A stretch of 64,000 nucleotides of DNA from Thermosynechococcus sp. HN-54 (lineage in GTDB: Bacteria; Cyanobacteriota; Cyanobacteriia; Thermosynechococcales; Thermosynechococcaceae). Shown piece after piece: positions 1-9,323 of this stretch (the first letter of the stretch is position 1; each line of letters begins with the position of its first letter). The DNA lies in contig NZ_CP098039.1 in the NCBI RefSeq assembly GCF_023650955.1, positions 930,001-994,000 of the forward strand. Reading direction: 5' to 3'. The position numbers and the translations under genes were made by a program. A model generated the notes under the pieces. It had not been told where the DNA came from and searched no databases. It was given only the letters and a program-made list of their open reading frames with translations.

Positions 1-825
1 GAATAATGGCGGGATCGGCCAAGCCTGCGGATCCAGTTGTGCGGATTGCCCTTGACCCAAACAGCGGGGCAAATTTTCTGGCAGGCCACCGCCGGTGATG
101 TGAGCCATACCATGAATGGGAACCCCCTGCGCCAAAGCAGCACGAATGGGTTGGACATAAAGGCGGGTTGGTTCTAGGCACAGCTCGCCAAGGGGGGTAG
201 AGCCAAGGGGGGTATCCTGCCAACTGAGCTGGCGATCGCTGACAATTTTGCGCACTAAACTAAAGCCATTGCTGTGCAAGCCAGAACTGGCTAAGCCCAA
301 CACCACATCGCCCACCTGTACCTGAGTGCCATCAAGTACCTGATCCTGCTCAACCACACCGACACAGAAGCCCGCGAGGTCATAGACCCCTTCGGCATAA
401 AACCCCGGCATTTCCGCCGTCTCCCCCCCCAAGAGGGCACACCCCGCCGCCTCACATCCTTGGGCAATCCCCGCCACGACAGCGGTCATGATCTCTGGCG
501 CAAGACAACCACAGGCAATGTAGTCCAAGAGGAAGAGTGGCTCAGCACCACAGGTGAGGACATCGTTGACACACATGGCCACCAGATCAATGCCGACCGT
601 ATCGTGGCGATCAAGGGCTTGAGCCAGTTTTAGCTTGGTGCCCACCCCATCCGTTCCTGAGACCAACAGCGGCTGACGATAGCCCTTAGGAATTTGACAT
701 AAACCTGCAAATCCCCCCAGTCGTCCCACCACTTCGGGGCGTTGGGTGCGCTGCACCAAGGGGCGAATTTGCTCGACAAAGGCACGGCCAGCGGCCACAT
801 CCACACCAGCACTGCGATAGTCCAT
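1..825 (-). CDS. purM: Phosphoribosylformylglycinamidine cyclo-ligase, C-terminus outside window
   Basis: AIR synthase closes the imidazole ring of FGAM using ATP, the fifth step of purine synthesis, in the cytosol. The minus-strand frame is open from an ATG at 825 to the window edge (275 codons of about 340). The N-terminus [12 protein letters not shown], the segment [13 protein letters not shown], the motif [19 protein letters not shown] and the segment [11 protein letters not shown] are hallmarks of PurM. The start ATG shares one base with the stop of the upstream phosphatase gene (TGATG), which suggests translational coupling. The missing C-terminus lies to the left; nothing looks damaged in the visible part. 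Confidence 0.95.
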   Translation of the reverse strand, partial: MDYRSAGVDVAAGRAFVEQIRPLVQRTQRPEVVGRLGGFAGLCQIPKGYRQPLLVSGTDGVGTKLKLAQALDRHDTVGIDLVAMCVNDVLTCGAEPLFLLDYIACGCLAPEIMTAVVAGIAQGCEAAGCALLGGETAEMPGFYAEGVYDLAGFCVGVVEQDQVLDGTQVQVGDVVLGLASSGLHSNGFSLVRKIVSDRQLSWQDTPLGSTPLGELCLEPTRLYVQPIRAALAQGVPIHGMAHITGGGLPENLPRCLGQGQSAQLDPQAWPIPPLF

Positions 826-1319
826 CAATGCTGCTCCTGTAATTGGGGATGGGTGGCCTTGAGATGCTCCAGTAGCCCCTCACAGGCATCGGTGAGCAGA
901 TCTAACACCTTCTCAAAACCTTGACGACCACCGTAATAGGGGTCTGGCACTTCCTTGGCGTTGTGGTGACGGCAAAAATCGCACATTAGCCGCACTTTAT
1001 CGCGGTATTTCCCCTCAGGGTCAAGGCGCAGAATATCGGCGTAGTTTTCCCGATCCATCGCCAAGATCAGATCAAATTCCTCAAAGTCGGCGGCATGGAA
1101 TTGGCGTGCCCGATGACTGAGGTGCAGTCCCCGTTGCCGTGCGGTCATCACCATGCGGGCATCCGGTGGATCGCCAACGTGGAAGTTGCTGGTGCCGGCA
1201 GAGTCACACTGAATCTCATGCTCTAGGCCGGCCTTTTTGACCAAGTCTTTCATAATCCCTTCGGCGGCAGGGGAACGGCAGATATTACCAAGACAAACAA
1301 AAAGGAGACGGATGGGCAT
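825..1319 (-). CDS. Low-molecular-weight protein-tyrosine phosphatase
   Basis: 164 residues, the normal size of the family. The phosphate-binding loop CLGNICRS (Cys9, Arg15, CX5R) sits at the N-terminus and the general-acid motif DPYYGG near residue 127, so both catalytic parts are present. Such enzymes dephosphorylate tyrosine kinases, often Wzc-type polysaccharide kinases, or small substrates; the target here is not visible from context. It is the middle gene of a minus-strand run, about 10 nt after murG and overlapping purM by one base. A Wzc homologue is encoded far away at 47.9-50.1 kb, so a functional link is only a guess. Confidence 0.92.
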   Translation of the reverse strand: MPIRLLFVCLGNICRSPAAEGIMKDLVKKAGLEHEIQCDSAGTSNFHVGDPPDARMVMTARQRGLHLSHRARQFHAADFEEFDLILAMDRENYADILRLDPEGKYRDKVRLMCDFCRHHNAKEVPDPYYGGRQGFEKVLDLLTDACEGLLEHLKATHPQLQEQH

Positions 1320-1329
1320 AAGACATTTC

Positions 1330-2400
1330 CTAGGGGGTGGGAATCAGCGTACGAATGAGATCAGCAACCTGCTGACTACTGTTGGGCATGGCTAATTGGT
1401 GGGCATTCTCGGCCATGGCTTGTAATTTTTGCGGCTGCCCTAGCCATTCTAAAATGATCTGTCCGAGGCGATCGCTCGTCAATGCCGATTGGCGAATCAT
1501 CTCAGCCGCCCCAGCCGTAACCAAGACTTCGGCATTTACCGTTTGGTGATCTTCAGCAGCATAGGGGTAGGGAATCAACAACGCCGGGGTTCCTGTGAGT
1601 GTCAGTTCCGCCAAGGCACTAGCGCCGGCTCGGCTAATGACAATATCCGCCCGGTGCAGCAGCGGCCCCATGGGTTCAAAAAAGGGAAAGACGAGGTAGT
1701 GGGGATGCTGGACGCTCTGAGCATCGGGATCATTGTTGCCCGTGAGGTGCACCACCCAAGCCCCGGCCTCGAGCCAGCGGTGAACGGTTTCCCGCACAAG
1801 GCGATTGATAGCTACGGCGCCTTGACTCCCCCCCATCACCAAAATCAGGGGCACCTCCTTGGGAATCGGTAAATCCAACTGCGGCGGGTTGAGAATATCG
1901 GGGCGAACTGGTGTGCCGGTAACCCGCAGGTTCAGCTTCTTGGACTTGAGGTAAGCCAAGCTAGCGGGGGTACCCAGCGCCACTAATGTACACCACGGGG
2001 CCAGCCAGCGGGTGACTTTGCCGGGTAGGGCGTTGGATTCATGGAGGATGGCCACTCGTCCCAGACTGCGAGCCGCTAAAATGGCGGGGGCAGCAATGTA
2101 TCCCCCTGTGGTAAATACCCCCTGAAAGTGTCCCTGTTTCAAAAGCTGACGGGTTTGCCAAAAGGCACCCCAAAATTGCCAGAGGGGGCGCAGCCTTGCC
2201 CAAGGCGTTTTACCCTGCACGCCACTAAAGTTCACCGTATGCAGAGGGTAATGGGGCGGAATTAATTTCTGTTCAAGGCGATCGCGCACGCCCAACCAAT
2301 GAATCTCATACTCTGGTAGTTCAGCGGCCACAGCAAGGGCTGGAAACAGATGTCCTCCCGTACCACTGGCAGCAATCAAGAGTTTCCCCTGCTTCGCCAT
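1330..2400 (-). CDS. murG: UDP-GlcNAc:undecaprenyl-PP-MurNAc-pentapeptide GlcNAc transferase
   Basis: MurG adds GlcNAc to lipid I to make lipid II on the inner face of the plasma membrane, the last cytosolic step of peptidoglycan synthesis. The N-terminal glycine loop [16 protein letters not shown] and the C-domain segment [14 protein letters not shown] are the diagnostic G-loops of this GT28 family. The frame is open further upstream, but that part overlaps accC and is not MurG-like. The ATG at 2400 ([13 protein letters not shown]) gives 356 residues, the usual length. Start and accC stop share one base (TGATG), so it is probably translated by reinitiation after accC. Confidence 0.95.
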   Translation of the reverse strand: MAKQGKLLIAASGTGGHLFPALAVAAELPEYEIHWLGVRDRLEQKLIPPHYPLHTVNFSGVQGKTPWARLRPLWQFWGAFWQTRQLLKQGHFQGVFTTGGYIAAPAILAARSLGRVAILHESNALPGKVTRWLAPWCTLVALGTPASLAYLKSKKLNLRVTGTPVRPDILNPPQLDLPIPKEVPLILVMGGSQGAVAINRLVRETVHRWLEAGAWVVHLTGNNDPDAQSVQHPHYLVFPFFEPMGPLLHRADIVISRAGASALAELTLTGTPALLIPYPYAAEDHQTVNAEVLVTAGAAEMIRQSALTSDRLGQIILEWLGQPQKLQAMAENAHQLAMPNSSQQVADLIRTLIPTP

Positions 2401-3761
2401 CAGACATTCCAGCCCAAGGTGGTCATGAGCTTGTCCACAAAGTTGGTATAGACAATGCCACTGCGGAACTCCGGCGTATCTAACACCTGCTGATGAAAGG
2501 GAATGGTGGTCGGCACCCCCATAATCGCACATTCGCGCAGCGCACGTTTCATGCGGGCAATGGCAGCGGCGCGATCGCTCCCCCACACGACCAACTTACC
2601 GATGAGCGAATCATAGTAGGGAGGGATTTCATAGTCGGTATACACATGGGAGTCCATCCGCACTCCAGGGCCACCGGGGGGCAAGTAACCACTAATGCGA
2701 CCGGGATGGGGACGGAAATTGCGCTCTGGGTCTTCCGCGTTGATGCGGCATTCAATGGCGTGTCCCCGCAACTGCACCTGCTCTTGGGTCAAGCTAAGGG
2801 GTTCCCCTTGGGCAATGCGAATTTGCTCCGCAATTAGATCTAGCCCCGTAATCATTTCCGTGACAGTGTGCTCCACCTGAATACGGGTATTCATCTCCAT
2901 AAAGTAGAAGTTGTTTTGACTGTCGAGGAGGAACTCAATGGTGCCAGCGCCCACATAGTTAATCGCCTTGGCGGCTGCCACTGCTGCTGCTCCCATCTTG
3001 GCACGCAGTTCTGGGGTGAGGGCGGGGCTGGGGGCTTCTTCGAGAAGCTTTTGGTGGCGGCGCTGCACTGAGCAGTCTCGTTCCCCTAAATGAATGACAT
3101 TGCCATAGCTATCCGCCAAAATTTGGAACTCAATGTGGCGGGGATTTTCAATAAATCGCTCTAGATAAACGCCAGGATTGCCAAAGGCCGCTTCCGCTTC
3201 CCCTTGGGCGGCACTCAGAGCACGCCCTAACTCCTCGGCAGAGCGCACCAAGCGCATGCCGCGACCACCCCCCCCAGCCGTGGCTTTAATCATCAGGGGA
3301 TAGCCAATTTTGCAGGCGATCGCCCGCGCGGTTTCTTCATCCTGAACCAGTCCATCACTGCCGGGAATCGTCGGCATCCCCACCTGTTGCATCGTCGCTT
3401 TGGCGGTGGATTTATCCCCCATGGCACGCATGGCAGCAGGACTCGGCCCAATAAAGGTAATTTTGTGGTCGGCGCAGATCTCGGCAAAGCGAGCGTTCTC
3501 TGCCAAAAAGCCATAGCCGGGGTGAATCGCCGAGACATGGCGGGTGAGGGCAGCGGCAATAATGTTGGGAATGTTGAGATAACTACGGCTACTGGGGGCT
3601 TCCCCAATGCACACCGCTTCGTCGGCCAATTGCACATGCAGGGCATGGCGATCCACCGTGGAATAAACAGCAACCGTCGCAATACCCAGTTCTTCGCAGG
3701 TGCGCAGAATCCGCAGGGCAATTTCGCCACGATTGGCAATCAAAATTTTCGTAAAGGCCAT
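2400..3761 (-). CDS. accC: Acetyl-CoA carboxylase, biotin carboxylase subunit
   Basis: Biotin carboxylase carboxylates biotin on AccB with ATP and bicarbonate, the first step of fatty-acid synthesis. The sequence shows the N-terminal fold ([15 protein letters not shown]), the ATP-grasp glycine loop [10 protein letters not shown], and the active-site stretch [16 protein letters not shown]. Starting from the ATG at 3761 gives 453 residues, as usual; an in-frame TTG three codons upstream is less likely. It heads a minus-strand run with murG, the phosphatase and purM. About 136 nt separate it from the divergent speA, so that gap must hold both promoters. Confidence 0.96.
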   Translation of the reverse strand: MAFTKILIANRGEIALRILRTCEELGIATVAVYSTVDRHALHVQLADEAVCIGEAPSSRSYLNIPNIIAAALTRHVSAIHPGYGFLAENARFAEICADHKITFIGPSPAAMRAMGDKSTAKATMQQVGMPTIPGSDGLVQDEETARAIACKIGYPLMIKATAGGGGRGMRLVRSAEELGRALSAAQGEAEAAFGNPGVYLERFIENPRHIEFQILADSYGNVIHLGERDCSVQRRHQKLLEEAPSPALTPELRAKMGAAAVAAAKAINYVGAGTIEFLLDSQNNFYFMEMNTRIQVEHTVTEMITGLDLIAEQIRIAQGEPLSLTQEQVQLRGHAIECRINAEDPERNFRPHPGRISGYLPPGGPGVRMDSHVYTDYEIPPYYDSLIGKLVVWGSDRAAAIARMKRALRECAIMGVPTTIPFHQQVLDTPEFRSGIVYTNFVDKLMTTLGWNV

Positions 3762-3897
3762 GGCGGTCAACGGTAGGGGAAGCGATCCCTAATGCTACCA
3801 TGCCAGCCGAACGCTTCTGAAAAGCTGAGCGGGGATTGCATTGGTACCACCGCCAAAAACAAGTTAGGATCAGCAGGGTTTTGTTTGGGAGAGCACT

Positions 3898-5832
3898 ATG
3901 GCTGCTGTGTCACCCACGATGGCATTAACCGTTACGAAAACCAGCAATTGGACAATTGAGGACAGCGAGCAGCTCTACCGCATTCAGGGTTGGGGCGAAC
4001 CCTACTTTGGCATCAATGCCGCCGGCCATGTCACCGTCTCTCCCAAGGGCGATCGCGGCGGATCATTGGATCTCTATGAACTGGTGCAGGCACTCCAGCA
4101 GCGCAACATTGGTTTACCCCTCCTTGTGCGATTCTCCGATATTTTGGAAGACCGGATTGAGCGACTCAATGCCTGCTTTGCCCGTGCCATTGCCCGCTAT
4201 GGCTATCAGGGCACCTACAAGGGGGTCTTTCCCGTCAAGTGCAACCAACAACGCCACATCATTGAAGCCTTAGTACGCTTTGGTCAGTCCCATCAGTTTG
4301 GCCTAGAGGCCGGATCAAAACCGGAACTGCTGATTGCCTTAGCCATGCTGACCACACCGGGGGCACTGCTGATTTGCAACGGTTACAAAGATCGCAGCTA
4401 CATTGAAACAGCCATTCTCGCCCGTCGCCTAGGTCACACGCCCATTATTGTTCTCGAACAGCCAGAGGAAGTGGCCGAAGTCATTGCCGTTAGTCAGGCA
4501 TTGGGGATTGAACCGATGGTGGGGGTACGGGCAAAACTGAGCACCCAAGGGGTAGGACGTTGGGGTACCTCCGCGGGCGATCGCGCCAAGTTTGGTTTGA
4601 CAGTGCCAGAAATCTTAGCTGCGGTTGAACAACTGCGAGAAGCGGGAATGCTCCACTCCCTGCAACTGTTGCACTTTCACATTGGCTCGCAAATTTCTGC
4701 CATTAGTGTCATCAAGGATGCCATTCGCGAGGCGGGACAAATCTACGGTGAACTGGTGCGCCTCGGTGCCAATATGCACTACCTGGATGTCGGTGGCGGC
4801 TTGGGCGTGGACTACGACGGCTCCAAAACCAACTTCCATGCCTCGAAAAACTACAGCATGCAAAACTATGCTAGTGATGTCGTGGCTGGCATTAAGGACG
4901 CTTGTCAGCAGCGGGGCATTCCCGATCCGATTCTCATTAGTGAAAGTGGCCGCGCTATTGCCTCCCATCAATCCGTGTTGATTTTTAATGTCCTAGGGGT
5001 CAGCGAAGTCCCTAAGGTGATCCCTGAACCTGCGAAAGAGGATGAGCACCTGATTATTCGCAACCTCTACGACACGTACCAAACCATTGATGAGAGCAAC
5101 TATCAAGAAGCCTACAATGATGCCCTGCAATTTAAGGGGGAAGCCATCAGTCTCTTTAACTTTGGCTACTTGAGTTTGCCAGAACGGGCACGGGCAGAGA
5201 GCCTCTTTTGGGCCTGTTGTGCCAAGATTTTAGAGATTGCTCGCCAGCAGGAATATGTGCCCGACGATCTTGAAGACCTTGAGAAAATCATGGCTTCGAT
5301 CTACTACATCAATCTATCGGTGTTTCAGTCGGTGCCCGATAACTGGGCGATCGATCAACTGTTTCCAATCATGCCGATCCACCGCCTCGATGAAGAACCG
5401 ACAGAACGGGGCATCCTTGCAGATCTTACCTGCGATAGCGACGGCAAAATTGACCAGTTTATTGACCTGCGGGATGTGAAATCCGTTCTCGAACTCCATC
5501 CTTTTCGGCCGGAGGAACCCTACTACCTTGGTCTCTTTCTCAATGGAGCCTATCAGGAAATCATGGGCAATCTCCACAATCTTTTTGGGGATACCAATGC
5601 TGTCCATATCCGTCTAACCCCTAAAGGCTATGAAATTGAGCATTTGGTGCGGGGCGATACAATGCAAGAAGTCTTGGGTTATGTGCAGTACCAAGGGGAT
5701 GCCCTGTTAGAAAAAATTCGCCGTCGCACTGAGGCAGCCCTTGCAGAACAACAAATTACGTTGGCAGAAGCGCAGCACCTGCTCGAAAACTATGAGCGGA
5801 GTTTGCGCAGCTACACTTACCTATCTTCCTAG
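3898..5832 (+). CDS. speA: Biosynthetic arginine decarboxylase
   Basis: PLP enzyme making agmatine from arginine, the entry to polyamine synthesis in cyanobacteria. At 644 residues it matches the large SpeA class. The PLP lysine lies in FPVKCNQQRH (Lys114), followed by LLHFHIGSQ and the glycine-rich phosphate-binding GGGLGVDYDGS; SESGRAI is the usual C-terminal phosphate contact. The ATG at 3898 follows a GGGAG ribosome site; a second in-frame ATG seven codons later is possible. It is divergent from accC and 8 nt ahead of a small SRPBCC gene, likely cotranscribed. Confidence 0.95.
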   Translation: MAAVSPTMALTVTKTSNWTIEDSEQLYRIQGWGEPYFGINAAGHVTVSPKGDRGGSLDLYELVQALQQRNIGLPLLVRFSDILEDRIERLNACFARAIARYGYQGTYKGVFPVKCNQQRHIIEALVRFGQSHQFGLEAGSKPELLIALAMLTTPGALLICNGYKDRSYIETAILARRLGHTPIIVLEQPEEVAEVIAVSQALGIEPMVGVRAKLSTQGVGRWGTSAGDRAKFGLTVPEILAAVEQLREAGMLHSLQLLHFHIGSQISAISVIKDAIREAGQIYGELVRLGANMHYLDVGGGLGVDYDGSKTNFHASKNYSMQNYASDVVAGIKDACQQRGIPDPILISESGRAIASHQSVLIFNVLGVSEVPKVIPEPAKEDEHLIIRNLYDTYQTIDESNYQEAYNDALQFKGEAISLFNFGYLSLPERARAESLFWACCAKILEIARQQEYVPDDLEDLEKIMASIYYINLSVFQSVPDNWAIDQLFPIMPIHRLDEEPTERGILADLTCDSDGKIDQFIDLRDVKSVLELHPFRPEEPYYLGLFLNGAYQEIMGNLHNLFGDTNAVHIRLTPKGYEIEHLVRGDTMQEVLGYVQYQGDALLEKIRRRTEAALAEQQITLAEAQHLLENYERSLRSYTYLSS

Positions 5833-5840
5833 GGAAAGCC

Positions 5841-6227
5841 ATGCTGGGAACATTTCAGTCAAGCCATTTGCGCATTGAGGTGCCGGCAACGGCAGAACAA
5901 CTGAGGGAGTATTTGACCCAGCCTGCTCAGTTACGGCAGTGGTTGTGGCCGCTACAGATCCAGACCACGGGCGATCGCCTGCAAGTCGGCGATACATTTA
6001 CCAGTGAATTCCTTTGGTTAAAGCTGGAACATCGCGTCGAACTATTGACGGCAGAGCGATTGGTACTGGTGCTGCGACAGGCCATTGAGGGCTGGCAGGA
6101 GTGGTCTTGGGGAGATGGCTGGGTACAGTCCTGTATTGAGGGGGTGACACCGCTGCCCTTGGAGTTGGGACAGACATTTCTACTATGGCGATTAAAATCC
6201 GTACTCAGCAAAGAGGTATCAAGTTGA
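5841..6227 (+). CDS. SRPBCC (START/cyclase-like) family protein
   Basis: 128-residue protein beginning MLGTFQSSHLRIEVPATAEQ. The layout fits the small helix-grip SRPBCC fold: an early hydrophobic strand, the LTQPAQLRQWLWP helix with tryptophans, and alternating strands such as HRVELLTAERLVLVLRQ. Family members bind hydrophobic ligands or act as cyclases; no catalytic residues can be named here. It begins 8 nt after speA with an AGGGA ribosome site and ends 13 nt before the SLH lipoprotein, so it belongs to the same run. The assignment is by pattern only and the function is unknown. Confidence 0.6.
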   Translation: MLGTFQSSHLRIEVPATAEQLREYLTQPAQLRQWLWPLQIQTTGDRLQVGDTFTSEFLWLKLEHRVELLTAERLVLVLRQAIEGWQEWSWGDGWVQSCIEGVTPLPLELGQTFLLWRLKSVLSKEVSS

Positions 6228-6240
6228 GGGCTGACAACCA

Positions 6241-7407
6241 TTGAAGCGATCGCGGGAATTGGGATTGATCTTATTCTTGAGTGCTCTGCTGCTGAGCAGT
6301 TGTGAGGGCAGTGGTTTACAAAATTGGTTTGCTGCCGATCCCAATGCTGATCAATGGGCGGGTCATCCCCCCACAGCGGCACCCACTCCGGAACCGACGA
6401 TCACCCTGCCAGAGAATTTACGGTTTCCCAATGCCACCCTTGTGACCACGCAGCCGCAACCGGGAGCACCCCAGACAATCGAAACCCGTTGGCAAGCAGC
6501 GGCGCCAGCAATCGCCATCCAGCAATTCTATACCCAGCAATTTCAACAGTCGGGCTGGCAACTGGTGGAGCAGCAGGTGGCTGATAATACGATCACCCTC
6601 AAGGGGCGCAGTCCAGAACTGGAAGTGAGCGTCACCATCAACACGGTGCCCGAAAATAACCTCACCCCGTTCACCGTCGCCTATACCCCTAGGAACAACC
6701 CAACCGCCACGGCAACACCCCAACCCACCCCCTCCTCCCCCCAAACGTTTGTTGATCTAGAGGAGGCTCCTACCCCCCTACAGCCGGCCATTCGCGATTT
6801 GGCCGACCTGGGAGTACTCAGCACCACGGGCGATCGCCTGCAACCCAACACCCCCATTCGCCGCGGTCAGTTTGTGCGTTGGCTGGTGACCACCTACAAC
6901 CGCTTTTATGCCGATCGCCCGGCTCGGCAAATCCGCTTGGGCAGCCGCAACGATACCCCCATCTTTCAAGATGTTCCCCGCGATCATCCTGAATTTCCCT
7001 ATATTCAGGGACTAGCGATGGCGGGATTTTTGCCCAGCCCCCTAACAGGAGAAACCAGCGCTCTCTTTCGCCCCGATGCTCCCCTCACCCGTGAAACCCT
7101 GTTGCAGTGGAAAGTGCCCCTCGATCAACAGGGACGGCTAAGTCCAAGTACAATTGACCGCATCCAGCACACATGGGGCTTCAAAGACAGTCAACGGATT
7201 GCCCCCCCCGCCATCAGTGCCGTGGCTGCTGACTATCTCGCGGGGGATCTCTCGAACATTCGCCGTGTGTGGGGAGAAACCCTCTTGCTCCAACCCCAAA
7301 AACCCGTCACCCACGCCGAAGCCGCAGCAGCCCTTTGGTATATCGGCAATGGCACCGAGGGACTCTCAGCAGCGATGGTGAAGCAGACACCGCCCTCCGC
7401 TTCCTAG
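6241..7407 (+). CDS. SLH-domain lipoprotein
   Basis: 388 residues from a TTG start preceded by GAGG. The N-terminus is a lipoprotein signal peptide with lipobox LSSC (Cys21), so the mature protein should be lipid-anchored. A Pro/Thr-rich linker (about residues 40-60 and 150-175) flanks a small domain. The C-terminal part, about residues 180-375, contains S-layer-homology repeats: AIRDLADLGVLS...PNTPIRRGQFVRWL and PYIQGLAMAGFLP...FRPDAPLTRETLLQW. SLH domains in cyanobacteria bind peptidoglycan-linked polymers and tether the outer membrane. The exact role is not known. It may be cotranscribed with speA and the SRPBCC gene. Confidence 0.75.
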   Translation: MKRSRELGLILFLSALLLSSCEGSGLQNWFAADPNADQWAGHPPTAAPTPEPTITLPENLRFPNATLVTTQPQPGAPQTIETRWQAAAPAIAIQQFYTQQFQQSGWQLVEQQVADNTITLKGRSPELEVSVTINTVPENNLTPFTVAYTPRNNPTATATPQPTPSSPQTFVDLEEAPTPLQPAIRDLADLGVLSTTGDRLQPNTPIRRGQFVRWLVTTYNRFYADRPARQIRLGSRNDTPIFQDVPRDHPEFPYIQGLAMAGFLPSPLTGETSALFRPDAPLTRETLLQWKVPLDQQGRLSPSTIDRIQHTWGFKDSQRIAPPAISAVAADYLAGDLSNIRRVWGETLLLQPQKPVTHAEAAAALWYIGNGTEGLSAAMVKQTPPSAS

Positions 7408-7466
7408 AACCTTGCTAGATTAGAAATTCGAGTGGATTTTTACGGTTTCATTACCTCTTGTTGCCT

Positions 7467-8291
7467 ATGCCTTGGCCCTTATCCCGTGGTTACCGTCGTC
7501 AAATTGCCCGCCTCGAAATTACGGGGGCGATCGCTGGGGGTACTCGCCGTCGTGTCCTCAAAGCCCTCAAAACCATTGAAGAACGGGGCTACCCGGCACT
7601 ACTGGTGCGCATTGATAGTCCCGGCGGTACCGTCGGGGATTCCCAAGAAATCTATGCAGCCCTCAAGCGTTTGCAGTCGAAAATGAAAATCGTTGCCAGT
7701 TTTGGCAATATCTCGGCCTCCGGGGGCGTCTATATTGGCATGGGGGCACAGTACATCATGGCCAATCCCGGCACCATTACCGGCAGTATTGGCGTCATCC
7801 TGCGCGGCAACAACCTGCAACGGCTCCTCGACAAAGTGGGGGTCTCATTCAAGGTGATCAAGTCTGGCCCCTACAAGGACATTCTTGCTTTTGATCGCGA
7901 CCTCACCGAGGAAGAAATCCGCATTCTCCAAGACCTCATTGACACTAGCTATCACCAATTTGTCCAAACCGTGGCCGAAGGCCGTCACCTTGACGTGGAA
8001 ACAGTGCGCAGTTTTGCCGATGGCCGTGTCTTTACCGGCGAGCAGGCCCTTGCTCTTGGACTCGTGGATCGCTTGGGAACCGAGGAGGATGCCCGCCGCT
8101 GGCTCGCCGAACTAGCAGGTCTAGACCCAGAAAAAACCAAGGTGCAAACGATTGAAGAACCCAAGTCTCCCTTGGCTCGTCTTTTGCCGCGTCAACAGGA
8201 ACGACTCCCCTTGCCATGGCAAGCGGGTTTGGATTGGTTGGAATTTGAAATAGCGACCAATGGACTTCCCCTATGGCTCTATCGCCCCTAA
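7467..8291 (+). CDS. sppA: Signal peptide peptidase, S49 family
   Basis: Serine-lysine membrane peptidase that degrades cleaved signal peptides. The single-domain architecture (274 residues) shows VRIDSPGGTVGDSQEIY, the nucleophile segment NISASGGVYIG, and the general-base segment IKSGPYKDIL; by analogy with Bacillus SppA the Ser and Lys there form the dyad. The ATG at 7467 (MPWPLSRGYRR) is chosen over a TTG three codons upstream. Unlike larger SppA proteins, no strong N-terminal membrane helix is visible, so it may be peripheral or cytosolic. It is followed 45 nt later by aroH. Confidence 0.9.
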   Translation: MPWPLSRGYRRQIARLEITGAIAGGTRRRVLKALKTIEERGYPALLVRIDSPGGTVGDSQEIYAALKRLQSKMKIVASFGNISASGGVYIGMGAQYIMANPGTITGSIGVILRGNNLQRLLDKVGVSFKVIKSGPYKDILAFDRDLTEEEIRILQDLIDTSYHQFVQTVAEGRHLDVETVRSFADGRVFTGEQALALGLVDRLGTEEDARRWLAELAGLDPEKTKVQTIEEPKSPLARLLPRQQERLPLPWQAGLDWLEFEIATNGLPLWLYRP

Positions 8292-8336
8292 GCTGGATAC
8301 AGTACCCTTGTGGCTTGATTGATGGAGGAGCACACT

Positions 8337-8753
8337 GTGGGCTGGCGCGTCCGAGCAATTCGTGGAGCAACTACCGCCACTGAAAATTCAATCCCCGCAA
8401 TCCGCGAGGCGGTTTTAGAACTCCTTGGCGAGATTGAGCGGCGCAATGCCCTTGATTTCTCGGAAGTGATTAGTGTCACCTTTTCTGTCACCCGTGACCT
8501 CGATCAGATCTTTCCGGCGGCGATCGCCCGTGAATGCCCCCATTGGCGCAATGTTCCCCTACTGGATGTCCAACAAATGCATGTGGAGGGGGGGCTACCC
8601 CGCTGTATCCGCTGCTTAATTTATTTCAACACCCCCAACCCCGATCAACCGATTTACCATGCCTACCTGCGCCATGCCCAGAGCCTGCGCCCCGATCTGG
8701 CGGTGAATAGCGACTGGCATCCCCTTGAACTGTCCTCTCATTCTCTAGGCTAA
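8337..8753 (+). CDS. aroH: Chorismate mutase, AroH class
   Basis: Monofunctional AroH-type enzyme converting chorismate to prephenate for Phe/Tyr synthesis. WRVRAIRGATTATENS is the characteristic N-terminus with its catalytic Arg, and CIRCLIYFNTP matches the region carrying the second active-site Arg. Two starts compete: ATG at 8322 and GTG at 8337. The GTG has an ideal GGAGGAG site 6 nt upstream and yields the family-typical N-terminus, so it was chosen (138 residues). The stop is 2 nt before the CBS gene, consistent with an operon. Confidence 0.93.
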   Translation: MGWRVRAIRGATTATENSIPAIREAVLELLGEIERRNALDFSEVISVTFSVTRDLDQIFPAAIARECPHWRNVPLLDVQQMHVEGGLPRCIRCLIYFNTPNPDQPIYHAYLRHAQSLRPDLAVNSDWHPLELSSHSLG

Positions 8754-8755
8754 CT

Positions 8756-9226
8756 ATGACCGCTCTCGTCCGTGATTACATGACCCCCAACCCCTTTACC
8801 ATTCGTGCCGATGCCGCGATTTCTGAAGCTGTTCGCCTCATGGAGGAAAAGCAGGTGCGCGGCCTACCCGTCGTGGATCAGCAAGGGAAATTGGTGGGAC
8901 TGGTCTCTGAAGCCGACCTGATTGTGCGGGAAGCCCCCCTAGAACCGCCGTTGTACATCACGTTCCTCGGCAGCATCATTTACTTTGAGTCGCCAGAATC
9001 CTTTCATCAGCATCTCAAGAAAACCCTTGGCCAACAGGTGCAAGATGTCATGACCCCCAACCCCCACACGATTAACGTGGATGCACCCATTTCCGAAGCG
9101 GCTCGTCTCATGGTCAACCACCACATTAGTCGCCTACCTGTTTTGAACGATCAAGGAGAATTGGTAGGCATTATTAGCCGCCATGATCTCTTGCAAGCCT
9201 TGCATACCCAAGAAGCCTCTGCGTGA
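8756..9226 (+). CDS. Tandem CBS-domain protein
   Basis: 156 residues consisting of two CBS motifs. The first is DYMTPNPFTIRADAAISEA...GLPVVDQQGKLVGLVSEADL (residues 6-60) and the second VMTPNPHTINVDAPISEA...RLPVLNDQGELVGIISRHDL (98-150). Between them is an extended linker with FLGSIIYFESPESFHQ. CBS pairs bind adenine nucleotides and sense energy state; stand-alone ones regulate unknown partners. It follows aroH by 2 nt, so the two are very probably cotranscribed, but a regulatory effect on chorismate mutase is speculation. Confidence 0.9.
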   Translation: MTALVRDYMTPNPFTIRADAAISEAVRLMEEKQVRGLPVVDQQGKLVGLVSEADLIVREAPLEPPLYITFLGSIIYFESPESFHQHLKKTLGQQVQDVMTPNPHTINVDAPISEAARLMVNHHISRLPVLNDQGELVGIISRHDLLQALHTQEASA

Positions 9227-9323
9227 CGTTTGTCAAATTGGCCTGACACTCACTTTCAAGATTAGTGGCTTCCCGTAGAATAACCACAGGTTCGCTCGCG
9301 ATCGCCTGAGGACAGGTTAAGTC

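Noticed and set aside
1489-1872. Plus-strand 127-codon frame
   Set aside because: Lies antisense inside murG, whose motifs are unambiguous.
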